A stretch of 64,000 bases of DNA from Paenibacillus aurantius (GTDB lineage: Bacteria; Bacillota; Bacilli; Paenibacillales; NBRC-103111). Where the stretch lies: positions 3,196,001 through 3,260,000 of the forward strand of contig NZ_CP130318.1 of NCBI RefSeq assembly GCF_032268605.1, given 5' to 3'. Positions 1-7,666 of the stretch are shown here, piece by piece; the stretch's first letter is position 1; each line of letters opens with the position of its first letter. Both the position numbers and the translations under genes were made by a program. The notes below the pieces were generated by a model. That model was not told where the DNA came from, did not search any database, and worked only from the letters and a program-made list of their open reading frames with translations.

Positions 1-595
1 AAATGCTGCCATTCGCAATAAACGCACAATAATCACTGGATTTCAGCCATTCTCGAATCCTATTTTGTTTATCTGCCAATTCATAGGCAGCCTGCATTTG
101 GATGAGATCGAACTCGGCAATAAGCTTTTCTACCGCTTTTGGAAGCATTTTGCAGAGCATGCGCATCGCTTTATCATTATTCTGGAAGGGGAGCTGAACC
201 GTAATCATCAAGCATAAATAGCAGTTGTCCGGCAGGACTTCGACAAAAGAGGCATTACGGTGCAGAACCGCATTCGTTGGACGAAAGCAATAAAAAGCAC
301 CGTTTTCTTTATCGGGACGTGAGCGGTTATAGATGGATTCATTTAATGCCTCGATATGAGGAACCCATTCCCTTAGGGCAAAATCGGAGAGAACCACCGG
401 ATCCCTATTTTCATCTAAGCCTAGTCGGTCAAATGGGATTTTTATGGTGATACATGGTTTATCCAGGGTGAGTTTATGGGTCCGGTCAATGCAATAGGCA
501 ACATCATGGTTCCAATAGGTTGGGTCTTCGTAAATTATACCGTAAGAGGACTGGTTGGATTGTAAGGAGCGAAAATATTGAGCGAGTCTTTTAAT
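1..595 (-). CDS. Predicted ABC-class ATPase (COG3044-like), N-terminal part, runs off the left edge
   Basis: An open frame of 198 codons enters from the window edge and reads leftwards. It begins KRLAQYFRSLQ, contains YCIDRTH near residue 40, VLHRNASFVEVLP in the middle, and the element ADKQNRIREWLKSSDY followed by AFIANGSI at the edge. This order resembles the N-terminal domain of the predicted ABC-class ATPases (COG3044), in which AFVADGAILPR precedes the nucleotide-binding core; the P-loop would lie outside the window. No ATG, GTG or TTG exists between the upstream in-frame stop (602-604) and the conserved start of the protein. The only plausible initiator is ATT at 593-595, with an AAAGGA ribosome binding site about 9 bases upstream. 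A sequencing or real frameshift is the alternative. The family assignment is from memory of the motif pattern and is moderately sure. Confidence 0.55.
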   Translation of the reverse strand, partial: MKRLAQYFRSLQSNQSSYGIIYEDPTYWNHDVAYCIDRTHKLTLDKPCITIKIPFDRLGLDENRDPVVLSDFALREWVPHIEALNESIYNRSRPDKENGAFYCFRPTNAVLHRNASFVEVLPDNCYLCLMITVQLPFQNNDKAMRMLCKMLPKAVEKLIAEFDLIQMQAAYELADKQNRIREWLKSSDYCAFIANGSI

Positions 596-801
596 AAAGC
601 ATCATCCTTTCTTATTAGCAAAGCGGTGAATAACGGGAAACGATGCCGAAGTTAAAACGATACCTCAAGAAGGGGGCCCCTTATCCTTTGGAACAAGGTG
701 ACGACGAAACGGGTCCTCCCCTAATCTCCAGGCAGGAGCCTGTTCAAACATAATATCTATTCCCCCTAATGGAGTGGTTGCCTTGACCGACTTTTTGTCC
801 T

Positions 802-837
802 AAAAAAAATGACAGCCACTCTGGGAGTGGCTGTCAT
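802..837 (-). terminator. Rho-independent terminator
   Basis: Perfect 13-bp inverted repeat (arms 809-821 and 825-837, sequence ATGACAGCCACTC) followed on the minus strand by an uninterrupted run of eight T (802-809). It closes whatever is transcribed leftwards from the 979 peptide ORF region. Confidence 0.85.
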
Positions 838-872
838 AGACCAGTTAGGAAGCTTAAGCGCTCCTTCTGCCT

Positions 873-911
873 AAATATAAAAGCCCTGAGAGTGAATCCT
901 ACCCTCAGAGC
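873..911 (-). terminator. Probable terminator after the 14-codon peptide ORF
   Basis: An 11-bp stem (883-893 with 901-911, G-U pairs allowed) is followed on the minus strand by TTTTATATTT. It sits 24 bases after the stop codon of the small ORF at 935-979, so that ORF looks like its own short transcript. A second, stronger terminator follows at 802-837. Confidence 0.5.
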
Positions 912-934
912 CTAATGAATTCGTAGAAAAATAA

Positions 935-979
935 CTAAAAAGCACCATGAGGATAAAACGTATATTTTTTTGTTTTCAT
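935..979 (-). CDS. Candidate 14-aa peptide ORF
   Basis: ATG at 977-979 is preceded by a very strong ribosome binding site, GAGGTGAGG, ending 3 bases before the start. The frame encodes MKTKKYTFYPHGAF and stops at 935-937. It is followed directly by a hairpin with T-rich tail (873-911) and then a perfect terminator (802-837). The peptide is basic at its N terminus and aromatic at its C terminus, without a hydrophobic signal segment. I do not recognise it. It could be a signalling or leader peptide or a chance ORF; the ribosome binding site is the main support. The rest of the 467-base gap between the genes at 595 and 1063 shows nothing else I can name. Confidence 0.45.
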   Translation of the reverse strand: MKTKKYTFYPHGAF

Positions 980-1062
980 TGTCCTCACCTCGTTACGATT
1001 TATTTTTACATCACAAACATATCATTAAGATCGTCCACTATAAAGGGAAAGATTAATTATAA

Positions 1063-1572
1063 TTAACTCAACCCCTGGCAGGCTTTCGCCATAAATTCGA
1101 TAGCCGAATAGGACACCACCTGCCGGTCCCGATAAACCGAGCGCACGGCATCCGGGTCTTGGCTTAGAAATCCTTTCTGGAGAATGGCGACCGGAAACCC
1201 CCGTTCCGCGGCGCCATTGGTCGTGAAGGTGACGCAGTATTCCGCGGAGAAGCCCGCCGTCACCACGAATTTCACGCCGCGGTCGCGAAGAAGCTGCTCC
1301 AGATTCGTTTGCCAGAAAGCGTTGGAGTATTCTTTCTCCACCCGAAGATCGTCCGGTTCCACGGCAATCTGTGGAATAATGTTCCGGACTTCCGGATTGA
1401 GATCGTGCTGACGGCCCTCCATATCTTGAATGTGAACCACGGGATGGCCTGTCTTGCGCAGGATATTCGAAACATAGTTGATATACTCGCACGCTGACTC
1501 TATCTGGCGCTTGTCTACGGAATCATCGAGGAACAGCTTCTGCATGTCGATGATCAAGAATGCGATTTTCAT
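1063..1572 (-). CDS. Isochorismatase-family cysteine hydrolase
   Basis: A 169-aa protein of the cysteine hydrolase (isochorismatase/nicotinamidase-like) superfamily. The family triad is visible: Asp9 in the N-terminal strand FLIIDMQ, Lys80 in VEKEYSNAF, and the nucleophile Cys113 in AEYCVTFT. Length is typical for single-domain members of about 170-190 aa. The protein should be a cytosolic amidase or hydrolase; the substrate cannot be read from sequence. The start is well placed behind AAGGAGG about 7 bases upstream. The next gene on the same strand (1625-2071) ends 52 bases before this start, so co-transcription is possible. Confidence 0.85.
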   Translation of the reverse strand: MKIAFLIIDMQKLFLDDSVDKRQIESACEYINYVSNILRKTGHPVVHIQDMEGRQHDLNPEVRNIIPQIAVEPDDLRVEKEYSNAFWQTNLEQLLRDRGVKFVVTAGFSAEYCVTFTTNGAAERGFPVAILQKGFLSQDPDAVRSVYRDRQVVSYSAIEFMAKACQGLS

Positions 1573-1624
1573 GATCGGCCTCCTTATCCTAATATCCTAT
1601 TGTCGCCACTCGCCTACTTCTCTA

Positions 1625-2071
1625 TTAATAGCGACTGAGAATGATCTTTAGCTTGGTCTTTAAAAGATCCTCCAGTTCCTTTATGTGTTCGTAGATTATA
1701 GCGGTTTCCGACGGGTTTAGAATTTCAATACAATATTTGCTGAATCCGGCTGGCCAGGTATATCCCAATTCATTCAAGGATAGGTTTGCCTTGCAGCAAG
1801 GCAGGATGGTCATCAAGTTACGGAACTTGGTCAGGTAAGCTTTATTCATTTCCTCTTGCCACCAATTGGGATCTATCTCCTTTGAGCAAACGGGACAGAC
1901 AATTTGTTCAAAATTGCTCCCCTGGTCGATAAATTCAATCTCTTCGAAGCGGTTTACTTCAATGGTCTCCTTAAAAAGCGTCTTTAGTAGGGAGACGGCT
2001 TGGTCCGTATCCTCCAAACGAGGAACAAAGGTTTCATCGATTGGAATTAATTTCACGATAGATTGCGTCAT
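1625..2071 (-). CDS. Hypothetical protein with paired-cysteine zinc-ribbon-like motif
   Basis: A 148-aa soluble protein I do not recognise as a named family. CPVC at residues 59-62 and CC at about 92-93 could form a small zinc ribbon. The region between them is rich in Trp and acidic residues (DPNWWQEEM), and the C terminus is a charged helix (EHIKELEDLLKTKLK). No signal peptide or membrane segment is present. A ribosome binding site AAGGAAG lies about 8 bases upstream of the ATG. It is the promoter-proximal gene of a possible pair with the isochorismatase-like gene at 1063-1572. Confidence 0.7.
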   Translation of the reverse strand: MTQSIVKLIPIDETFVPRLEDTDQAVSLLKTLFKETIEVNRFEEIEFIDQGSNFEQIVCPVCSKEIDPNWWQEEMNKAYLTKFRNLMTILPCCKANLSLNELGYTWPAGFSKYCIEILNPSETAIIYEHIKELEDLLKTKLKIILSRY

Positions 2072-2355
2072 GTTTATTCTTCCTTTGGGTCATGAACATA
2101 CTGATCTTAGGGATCCGTGTTTGCTTCCGATCGTCGGTACTTTAATCTTACTATTAATCGGACCTACGCTCAACGGAAGGAAGATGTCTCCCTCAACCAA
2201 ATTCAAATAATTAAAAATACAACCGCTGAAGGGAAAATTTCGTCCCTTTTCTTCTACGAATCTTTCTCATACTTAGACCAGGGAGGTGACGGACAGCAAG
2301 CCAACATTCTTAAGCAATCTATGGCTTAAGATCAATCTGAAGGAGGTAAGCTCAC

Positions 2356-4428
2356 TTGAAGATGAGAAAGGGCCATTCCTGGAGTAAAAAAATTGTCATG
2401 GTGCTTGTTGGTTTGCTGCTTATGGTCTACTCCGTCCCTGCTTATGCATCCGGCAATCCATGGTACGACAAGTATGCAGCCTATGATAACGCTTATGGAA
2501 ATCAATATTACACCAGCGAGGACTCCGCTCTCCTCGCTTGGGGAGAAAGTTACGTATTGGAAGGGTATCTGGCCTTATATGAATTGACCAAGAACACCAG
2601 CTGGCTGACCAAATTCAAAACCCATGCCGACACGATGGTGGCAAATGCATCCGATCCCGATGGTGACGGGTATCTTGGATGGACGGCTCACCGGTATTCT
2701 CCGGTGGTCACGACCAACGGAACCTTCGCAAGCCGCTCCTCGTCCGATACCACTCTCCCGACAGGCTGGACCCGCTTTCAGTCGACGAGCTCCACCGCTT
2801 ATGTGTCCAGCACCTCGGGTGACTACTATCCCGGATCGGATTCGAACGGACTTGTTTTGAAGACGAATGGCACCTCCTGGCAGAAGCTTTACCAGCCTCT
2901 CACCGGGTATGAGGCAAACACGAAATACAACCTTCGCTTCCAGGCGAAGACCAACGGTTCTGCCGCCAAGGGCGAAGCCTACATTTACGACCGGACGGCG
3001 GGCACTATTCTGACAAGCGTCGTGGTAGACAACACCGCATGGAAAGATTACAGCGTTAACTTTACGACACCGGCAGCCGGTCACACACTGGAAATTTGGC
3101 TGGGTCACGATACCTATACGTATACAAACGGATATGCCTATTTCGACAATGTCTCGGTCTCGGGAAGCTTCCCTTATCTCGTGCACGAAGGAATCATCGG
3201 CATTGCCATGGCGAAATTCATCAAGCTCGTCAATCAAAATTCAACCGCACTATCCTCTTATGTAACGACAGCCGGCAGCTATCAGACTTTCCTTGAGAAT
3301 GAGATCATCCCGAAATGGCAGACCTCCTCCAGCTATGTCGGCAACACCTGGGTGGATTTACCATCCACCAATGAGGGATATTACAAGGAATCGACTAATA
3401 TTAATGCCTTCTCTACCTCAACGGTTTTGAACCCTCTGCCCTTCAACCAATTTCTCGTTTTCTCGGAAATGATGCTTCTTCTCTACGATGTAAATGGCAA
3501 TACCGGCTATTTGGACAAAGCCACGAAGATGGGGAACTACTTCAAAAACCACCTGACGGCAAGCGGATCCTCTTATGTGTGGGACTATGCCGCCTATGCA
3601 GGATCTGCTGTTGAGGACGCTTCCCACGGGAACATCGACATCAACGCCGCTTTGCAGCTCTATAACCATGGGCTTGTTTTTAACGGGACCCAATTGGAGC
3701 AGCTGACCGATACGTTAACCGCTAATTTGTGGAATGGCTCCCTTACCGCTCCCAAGCTTCATAATTACGTAAACGGGACCCAAGGAAGCGCCTCATCGGA
3801 TTATCTGTATACGCTGGATATCCCGGGCTGGACCAAGCTTGCTCAGTTTGACAACACCGCCTGGAAAATAGCCGCCTATCAGTATGATGACAGCGGGCTT
3901 GCGCTGAATAGCGGCATCCGCGGTCTCGTCCTTGCCGAGATAATGAGATGGGACCCGGTGAAGCTCGTAAACCAAGGATTTGAGCTTCAGGCAAGCGATG
4001 ACAGCACCCGTCCTTCCCGCTGGACCCGGGCAGGATCTACCTCTTCTACTGCGTACCGGAACGCTTCGCAGAAAGCCTCTGGCGATTATGGACTGACTCT
4101 CGTTTCGAACGGCTCTACGGCCCAGACCGTTTACCAGCGCTGGGATGAGGAGCAGGCTTCCGCCGCTTATGTGGTAACGTTTGACGGAAAGACCGACGGA
4201 TCAGGCGCCGGCGGGAAGGTGTGGATGTACGATGAAACCACGGGAACCACACTTGGAAGCCTTACCTTTACGGGATCCTCGTGGCAAACTTATTCCTTTA
4301 CGTTCACGGCTCCCGCATCCGCGACCGATACGCTCAAGCTGTATTTGGGACACAGCAATATAGCGGTTACCAATGGGCAGGCCCACTTTGATAATGTCGT
4401 CATCAAAAGACAAGGGGATACTTGGTAG
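2356..4428 (+). CDS. Secreted alpha/alpha-toroid protein with two carbohydrate-binding modules
   Basis: A 690-aa exported protein starting at TTG 2356, nine bases after AGGAGG. Residues 1-32 form a signal peptide (KK, a hydrophobic core, then AYA|SG). An all-helical region starts at about 33-115, is interrupted by a beta-rich module (about 130-272, ending AYFDNVSVSG), and resumes with EMMLLLYDV and VEDASHGNIDIN, a pattern reminiscent of alginate-lyase/epimerase-type toroids. A second beta module (about 540-690) ends AHFDNVVIKR, like CBM4/9-type carbohydrate-binding domains, and resembles the first. I infer an extracellular polysaccharide-active enzyme or binding protein; the catalytic residues are not assignable. 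A strong terminator follows. Confidence 0.7.
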   Translation: MKMRKGHSWSKKIVMVLVGLLLMVYSVPAYASGNPWYDKYAAYDNAYGNQYYTSEDSALLAWGESYVLEGYLALYELTKNTSWLTKFKTHADTMVANASDPDGDGYLGWTAHRYSPVVTTNGTFASRSSSDTTLPTGWTRFQSTSSTAYVSSTSGDYYPGSDSNGLVLKTNGTSWQKLYQPLTGYEANTKYNLRFQAKTNGSAAKGEAYIYDRTAGTILTSVVVDNTAWKDYSVNFTTPAAGHTLEIWLGHDTYTYTNGYAYFDNVSVSGSFPYLVHEGIIGIAMAKFIKLVNQNSTALSSYVTTAGSYQTFLENEIIPKWQTSSSYVGNTWVDLPSTNEGYYKESTNINAFSTSTVLNPLPFNQFLVFSEMMLLLYDVNGNTGYLDKATKMGNYFKNHLTASGSSYVWDYAAYAGSAVEDASHGNIDINAALQLYNHGLVFNGTQLEQLTDTLTANLWNGSLTAPKLHNYVNGTQGSASSDYLYTLDIPGWTKLAQFDNTAWKIAAYQYDDSGLALNSGIRGLVLAEIMRWDPVKLVNQGFELQASDDSTRPSRWTRAGSTSSTAYRNASQKASGDYGLTLVSNGSTAQTVYQRWDEEQASAAYVVTFDGKTDGSGAGGKVWMYDETTGTTLGSLTFTGSSWQTYSFTFTAPASATDTLKLYLGHSNIAVTNGQAHFDNVVIKRQGDTW

Positions 4429-4440
4429 ATAAACGAAGAA

Positions 4441-4477
4441 GCGGTCCTAAGCCAACAAGGCCGGGACCGCTTTTTTT
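4441..4477 (+). terminator. Rho-independent terminator
   Basis: Stem GCGGTCC / GGACCGC (4441-4447 with 4464-4470) followed by seven T, 12 bases after the stop codon of the secreted toroid gene. Confidence 0.9.
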
Positions 4478-4574
4478 GCCGGACGGAAACCTCCTCTATA
4501 AGACAAGGTTTCATGCTATAATGAGGCCGAAAGAGCTTCTTTTTGGGCTCAAGCCAACCTAATGAGGTGAGGGT

Positions 4575-5465
4575 ATGGTTTCCGTTCTTCCGGTTTACCA
4601 AGACGCGAAGCAAACTAACTTTTATCGCAGCGGTCAGCTCCCTCTGTACGTTCTGCATAACGTTAAAGTCCGCTCTCCGCTCCACTATCATGATTTTGCC
4701 GAACTCTCCCTGGTCATTGAAGGATTGGGTTCGGAAAAGATTCACGGCAAGACCCACACCATGCGAAGAGGCACGGTTTCTTTCCTGATGCCTCATCATA
4801 TCCACGAGATTCAAAGCCATCCCGAGACCCCGATTGTACTCTATTCCTGCATGTTTGACTTAGCTATTCTGACCCATTCCCCTGATGAGCAGGAGTGGAT
4901 CGGCGACCTTCTTAAGGTTGGTCTCGAGCTTCCTTCCTACTATCAATTGAACGAAAAGCAAACCCTGGAAATGGAAAGCTTCATGGTAAACCTTAAAGAG
5001 GAATATGAAAGCAACCGGTACGGCCGAAACACGTATCTTCGGACGAAGCTAACGGAAGCCTTGCTTCTTATGCTGCGCTGTCACCTAGCCGGTCACACGG
5101 AGACGGAAGATCCTCCCCGGCCCAAGAAGCGCCATATCGGAGAATTGGTACCTTATGTACACCAGCATTACAACGAGCCGATCAATCTTCGAGAAATCTC
5201 CCAGGTCTTTCATTCGAGCTCTTCCTCGATCAGCCGGCTGTTCAAGCAGGTGACCGGCCAGAATTTTACCGTCTACTTACATACCCTGCGGATTCACCGT
5301 GCCCTCAGTCTGCTCGCCTCCACCGATATGAGTGTAACGGATATTGCTGAGGAGGTTGGCTTTCAGCATACCCGTTCTTTCTCAAGGGTGTTCAAGGAAA
5401 TTGTAGGCATGAACCCCAAGCAGTACCGGGTGCTTGCGGAAGAGAACGGAATATCCAATCCATAG
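4575..5465 (+). CDS. AraC-family regulator with N-terminal cupin-like domain
   Basis: A 296-aa cytosolic transcription factor. The N-terminal half is a cupin-like ligand domain with HYHDFAEL (His37, His39). The C-terminal 100 residues are a two-helix-turn-helix AraC/XylS domain, with INLREISQVF and VTDIAEEVGF as the two recognition units and FSRVFKEIVGMNPKQYR at the end. GAGGTGAGGG lies upstream of the ATG at 4575. Domain order and length match sugar-responsive AraC regulators of Bacillota. It lies 146 bases after the secreted toroid gene, beyond that gene's terminator, so it may control that gene but is transcribed separately. Confidence 0.9.
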   Translation: MVSVLPVYQDAKQTNFYRSGQLPLYVLHNVKVRSPLHYHDFAELSLVIEGLGSEKIHGKTHTMRRGTVSFLMPHHIHEIQSHPETPIVLYSCMFDLAILTHSPDEQEWIGDLLKVGLELPSYYQLNEKQTLEMESFMVNLKEEYESNRYGRNTYLRTKLTEALLLMLRCHLAGHTETEDPPRPKKRHIGELVPYVHQHYNEPINLREISQVFHSSSSSISRLFKQVTGQNFTVYLHTLRIHRALSLLASTDMSVTDIAEEVGFQHTRSFSRVFKEIVGMNPKQYRVLAEENGISNP

Positions 5466-5467
5466 AG

Positions 5468-5513
5468 AAAAGGGATTAAGGAAGGCGGTTCGCCTGCCAT
5501 TAATCCCTTTTTT
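5468..5513. terminator. Terminator between convergent genes
   Basis: AGGGATTAA / TTAATCCCT outer stem with a GGCG/CGCC inner stem, followed by TTTTTT on the plus strand. It lies between the AraC gene and the convergent DsbA-family gene and could serve both. Confidence 0.8.
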
Positions 5514-5558
5514 ATGAGCCCTTTATTTACACTGTACTAGATCTCACTCGACTTCATC

Positions 5559-6272
5559 TCAAGGTTTGTTGCCGGGTGTACAGCTGCCATCGCCGCATCC
5601 CTCGGACGAGATCGTCTCATTCAGCACCTGCAGCGGCTGCGACTCGCTCCATGCCTTCTGCAGCGCTTCGAGAAACAGAGGGCTTGGCTGGGCTCCGGAG
5701 ACCCCATACTTGCGGTCGATCACGAAGAACGGGACCGCATTAATGCCTAGCCGGCCGGCGTCTTCCTCCTCCTCCCGTACCTCGGCGGAATAATCATCAC
5801 CGGCAAGGATCCGGAGAGTCTCCTCCCGGTCCAGCCCGGCCTTCCCGGCCAAGTCAGCCAACACCTGCGGGTCGCCCAAATGCTTTGAGTCGGTGAAATA
5901 CGCCTGAAAGAGCTCTTTCACTATCTGTTGGTCTTTGCCGAACTTCTTCGCATACTGAGCCAGCCGGTGAGCATCAAATGTGTTAGTGAGGATCAGCGTG
6001 TCCAGATGGAACTCCAGCCCGGCTTCCTTGGCTTGCCGGGTTACGTTCTCGTTCATGGCGACGGCCTGTTCCCGGCTCATGCCGTATTTACCGGCAAGCA
6101 TACTATGGACATCCTGGTCAACCTCTTTCGGTGCGTTCGGGTCAAGTTCGAAGCTCCGGAATGCCACCTCTACCTCATCTTTATGGGCAAATTGGCTTAA
6201 TGCTTCTTCAAACCGCTGTTTCCCAATAAAACAGAAGGGACATGCAAAATCGGACCATATTTCAACTTTCAT
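5559..6272 (-). CDS. DsbA-family (FrnE-like) thiol oxidoreductase
   Basis: A 237-aa protein with the FrnE-type DsbA fold. The redox motif CPFC lies at residues 11-14 directly after the first strand MKVEIWSDFA, and an NAVPFFVIDRKYGVSGAQ block carries the cis-proline loop. Proteins of this kind act as cytosolic dithiol oxidoreductases or isomerases. The chosen ATG at 6272 sits behind AAAGGTGG; an upstream ATG at 6320 in the same frame would add 16 residues without family support. The C terminus carries two extra cysteines (GCGDGSC). It is divergent from the cysteine-rich MarR gene at 6440, with a 167-base shared promoter region. Confidence 0.9.
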   Translation of the reverse strand: MKVEIWSDFACPFCFIGKQRFEEALSQFAHKDEVEVAFRSFELDPNAPKEVDQDVHSMLAGKYGMSREQAVAMNENVTRQAKEAGLEFHLDTLILTNTFDAHRLAQYAKKFGKDQQIVKELFQAYFTDSKHLGDPQVLADLAGKAGLDREETLRILAGDDYSAEVREEEEDAGRLGINAVPFFVIDRKYGVSGAQPSPLFLEALQKAWSESQPLQVLNETISSEGCGDGSCTPGNKP

Positions 6273-6439
6273 GACACTACCACCTTTCCTTCTCTCCTTT
6301 AACGGAGCGGCTGTGATCATTGTAGGAACATTAGAATAGCTATGTCAACTAAACCAAACTCCACCCATTTCCACTAACGGGCAAATTAATACTTGCAAGA
6401 ATCAACTAATTCATGTTATAACTATCTCAGGTGATAATA

Positions 6440-6898
6440 ATGAAACAGCTTCCTCCATACGTAAATGTCCGAGAAGTTCTTCAAGTTCTGGTCAGAAGGT
6501 TCGGCCTGCTCCAGAAGGACGGCGCCCAATGCTGCGGCGTAACGGTCCTACAGAGTCATGTTCTGTATGAGCTCCTTAAACGTCCTAACCAGTCCTTGAA
6601 TGATCTGGGCCACATTCTTTGTGTCGATACGAGTACGCTTAGCCGGCAGGTTCATCAATTGGTGGAATGGACATTCATCAGCCGGATTCCGGACCCTAAG
6701 GACCGCCGCTACGTCGTTCTATCTCTTACCCCTGAAGGGGAAGCCCAAGCACACTCCATTGCCCAGTCCATGGAAGACTATATTCAGGAGATTTTCAAGA
6801 ATATCCCCTCTGACAAAAAGGATCAGGTCTTGGAAAGTCTTCACCTGCTGAGCACGGCCATGAGTAAAAGCCCCAACTGCTGCACCCCTCCTTTATAA
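6440..6898 (+). CDS. MarR-family regulator with two vicinal cysteine pairs
   Basis: A 152-aa winged-helix regulator. The DNA-binding core is clear: LNDLGHILCVDTSTLSRQVH is the helix-turn-helix and DPKDRRYVVLSLTPEG the wing. Unusually there is a cysteine pair at residues 31-32 (AQCCGV) in the N-terminal dimer helix region and another at 147-148 (PNCCTP) in the C-terminal tail. Vicinal thiols are classical As(III)/Sb(III) ligands, and two genes downstream lies arsI, so an arsenical-responsive repressor is a reasonable inference. ATG 6440 is preferred over in-frame GTG 6431 because AGGTGA lies 5-6 bases before it. I am sure of the fold and less sure of the ligand. Confidence 0.85.
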   Translation: MKQLPPYVNVREVLQVLVRRFGLLQKDGAQCCGVTVLQSHVLYELLKRPNQSLNDLGHILCVDTSTLSRQVHQLVEWTFISRIPDPKDRRYVVLSLTPEGEAQAHSIAQSMEDYIQEIFKNIPSDKKDQVLESLHLLSTAMSKSPNCCTPPL

Positions 6899-6961
6899 AA
6901 AGGAGTTTCTTTTTAACCAATAGTTGCATTTATCAATTATTATTAAACGGGAGTGATTATC

Positions 6962-7147
6962 TTGAATGAAAATTGGTTTCTTACCGAGAGTCTTATGCAC
7001 CAGCGTGAACAAGAATTGATAAAAAAACTCCAAAACACTTGGAAATGGAGCACCTTGCCCATCCATTCTCCTTCTTGGATTCGTATAGCCGCACAGAAAG
7101 GAATTCCACAGAAATCACCTGCCGTTTGCTGCGCACCTTGCTGCTAA
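6962..7147 (+). CDS. Small 61-aa protein with C-terminal CCAPCC
   Basis: A short ORF between the MarR gene (63-base gap) and arsI (27-base gap), read in the same direction. TTG at 6962 is preceded by GGGAG about 8 bases upstream; an in-frame GTG at 6953 lies inside that ribosome binding site. The protein is soluble and amphipathic (ESLMHQREQELIKKLQ, then NTWKWSTLPIHSPSWIRI) and ends in four cysteines, AVCCAPCC. I do not recognise the family. The cysteine tail, like the tails of the neighbouring MarR and ArsI proteins, suggests thiol chelation of arsenic or another soft metal. Its start and the operon spacing support translation. Confidence 0.65.
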   Translation: MNENWFLTESLMHQREQELIKKLQNTWKWSTLPIHSPSWIRIAAQKGIPQKSPAVCCAPCC

Positions 7148-7174
7148 TCCATACATAAAGAGAGGATGATTAAG

Positions 7175-7666
7175 TTGATGAAAATGCATGTTGTCCTTAA
7201 CGTGAGAAAGTTAGAAGCTTCCCTAGCCTTCTACCGAAAGCTCTTTGACGCCGAACCGACCAAAGTAAAGGAAAACTACGCCAAGTTCGAATTGAATCAG
7301 CCTGCTCTTCATTTCTCCCTGAATGTTCGTCCCTATGAAGACAAAGGCGTACTAAACCACCTTGGTTTTCAGGTAGACAGCAAGGAAACGGTCCTGGCGG
7401 TTAAAGAACGCCTGCAGAAAGCCGGTCTCGTATCCTTCGATGAAATGGACACCACCTGCTGCTATGCCGTTCAGGACAAAATTTGGGTAACCGACCCGGA
7501 AGGCAACTCCTGGGAAGTATTCTATACGAAAGCGGACTCGGAATTCGAATCGGCGGAAGCCCGATCTCTTCCCGACGTTTGCTGCACACCTGCTCCTGTC
7601 CAAAGGATCCCTGTCTCTAAGGTTACAACGTCCATCAAAGGAAATAGCTGCGGCTGCTCGGAATAG
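7175..7666 (+). CDS. arsI: ArsI/CadI-family C-As lyase (VOC fold)
   Basis: A 163-aa VOC-fold dioxygenase. ArsI cleaves the carbon-arsenic bond of trivalent organoarsenicals such as MAs(III). The diagnostic vicinal cysteines are present (Cys95-Cys96 in [14 protein letters not shown]), as are the expected metal ligands: His5, His62 (NHLGFQV) and Glu114 (SWEVFY). This matches the positions known for characterised ArsI proteins. The tail carries extra cysteines (VCCTP at 136-137 and CGC near the end). TTG 7175 is the start best spaced from AGAGG (7161-7165); ATG 7178 is the alternative. It lies last in the MarR / small Cys-peptide / arsI unit. The arsB remnant abuts its 3' end on the other strand. 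Confidence 0.88.
   Translation: MMKMHVVLNVRKLEASLAFYRKLFDAEPTKVKENYAKFELNQPALHFSLNVRPYEDKGVLNHLGFQVDSKETVLAVKERLQKAGLVSFDEMDTTCCYAVQDKIWVTDPEGNSWEVFYTKADSEFESAEARSLPDVCCTPAPVQRIPVSKVTTSIKGNSCGCSE

Noticed and set aside
2117-2329. A 70-codon plus-strand frame before the secreted toroid gene
   Set aside because: No ribosome binding site and an AT-rich leader-like composition; it is better read as the promoter and leader region of the downstream gene.
7352-7664. Extension of the arsB-fragment frame antisense to arsI
   Set aside because: Its translation no longer resembles ArsB and the sense strand is fully explained by arsI with intact catalytic residues.
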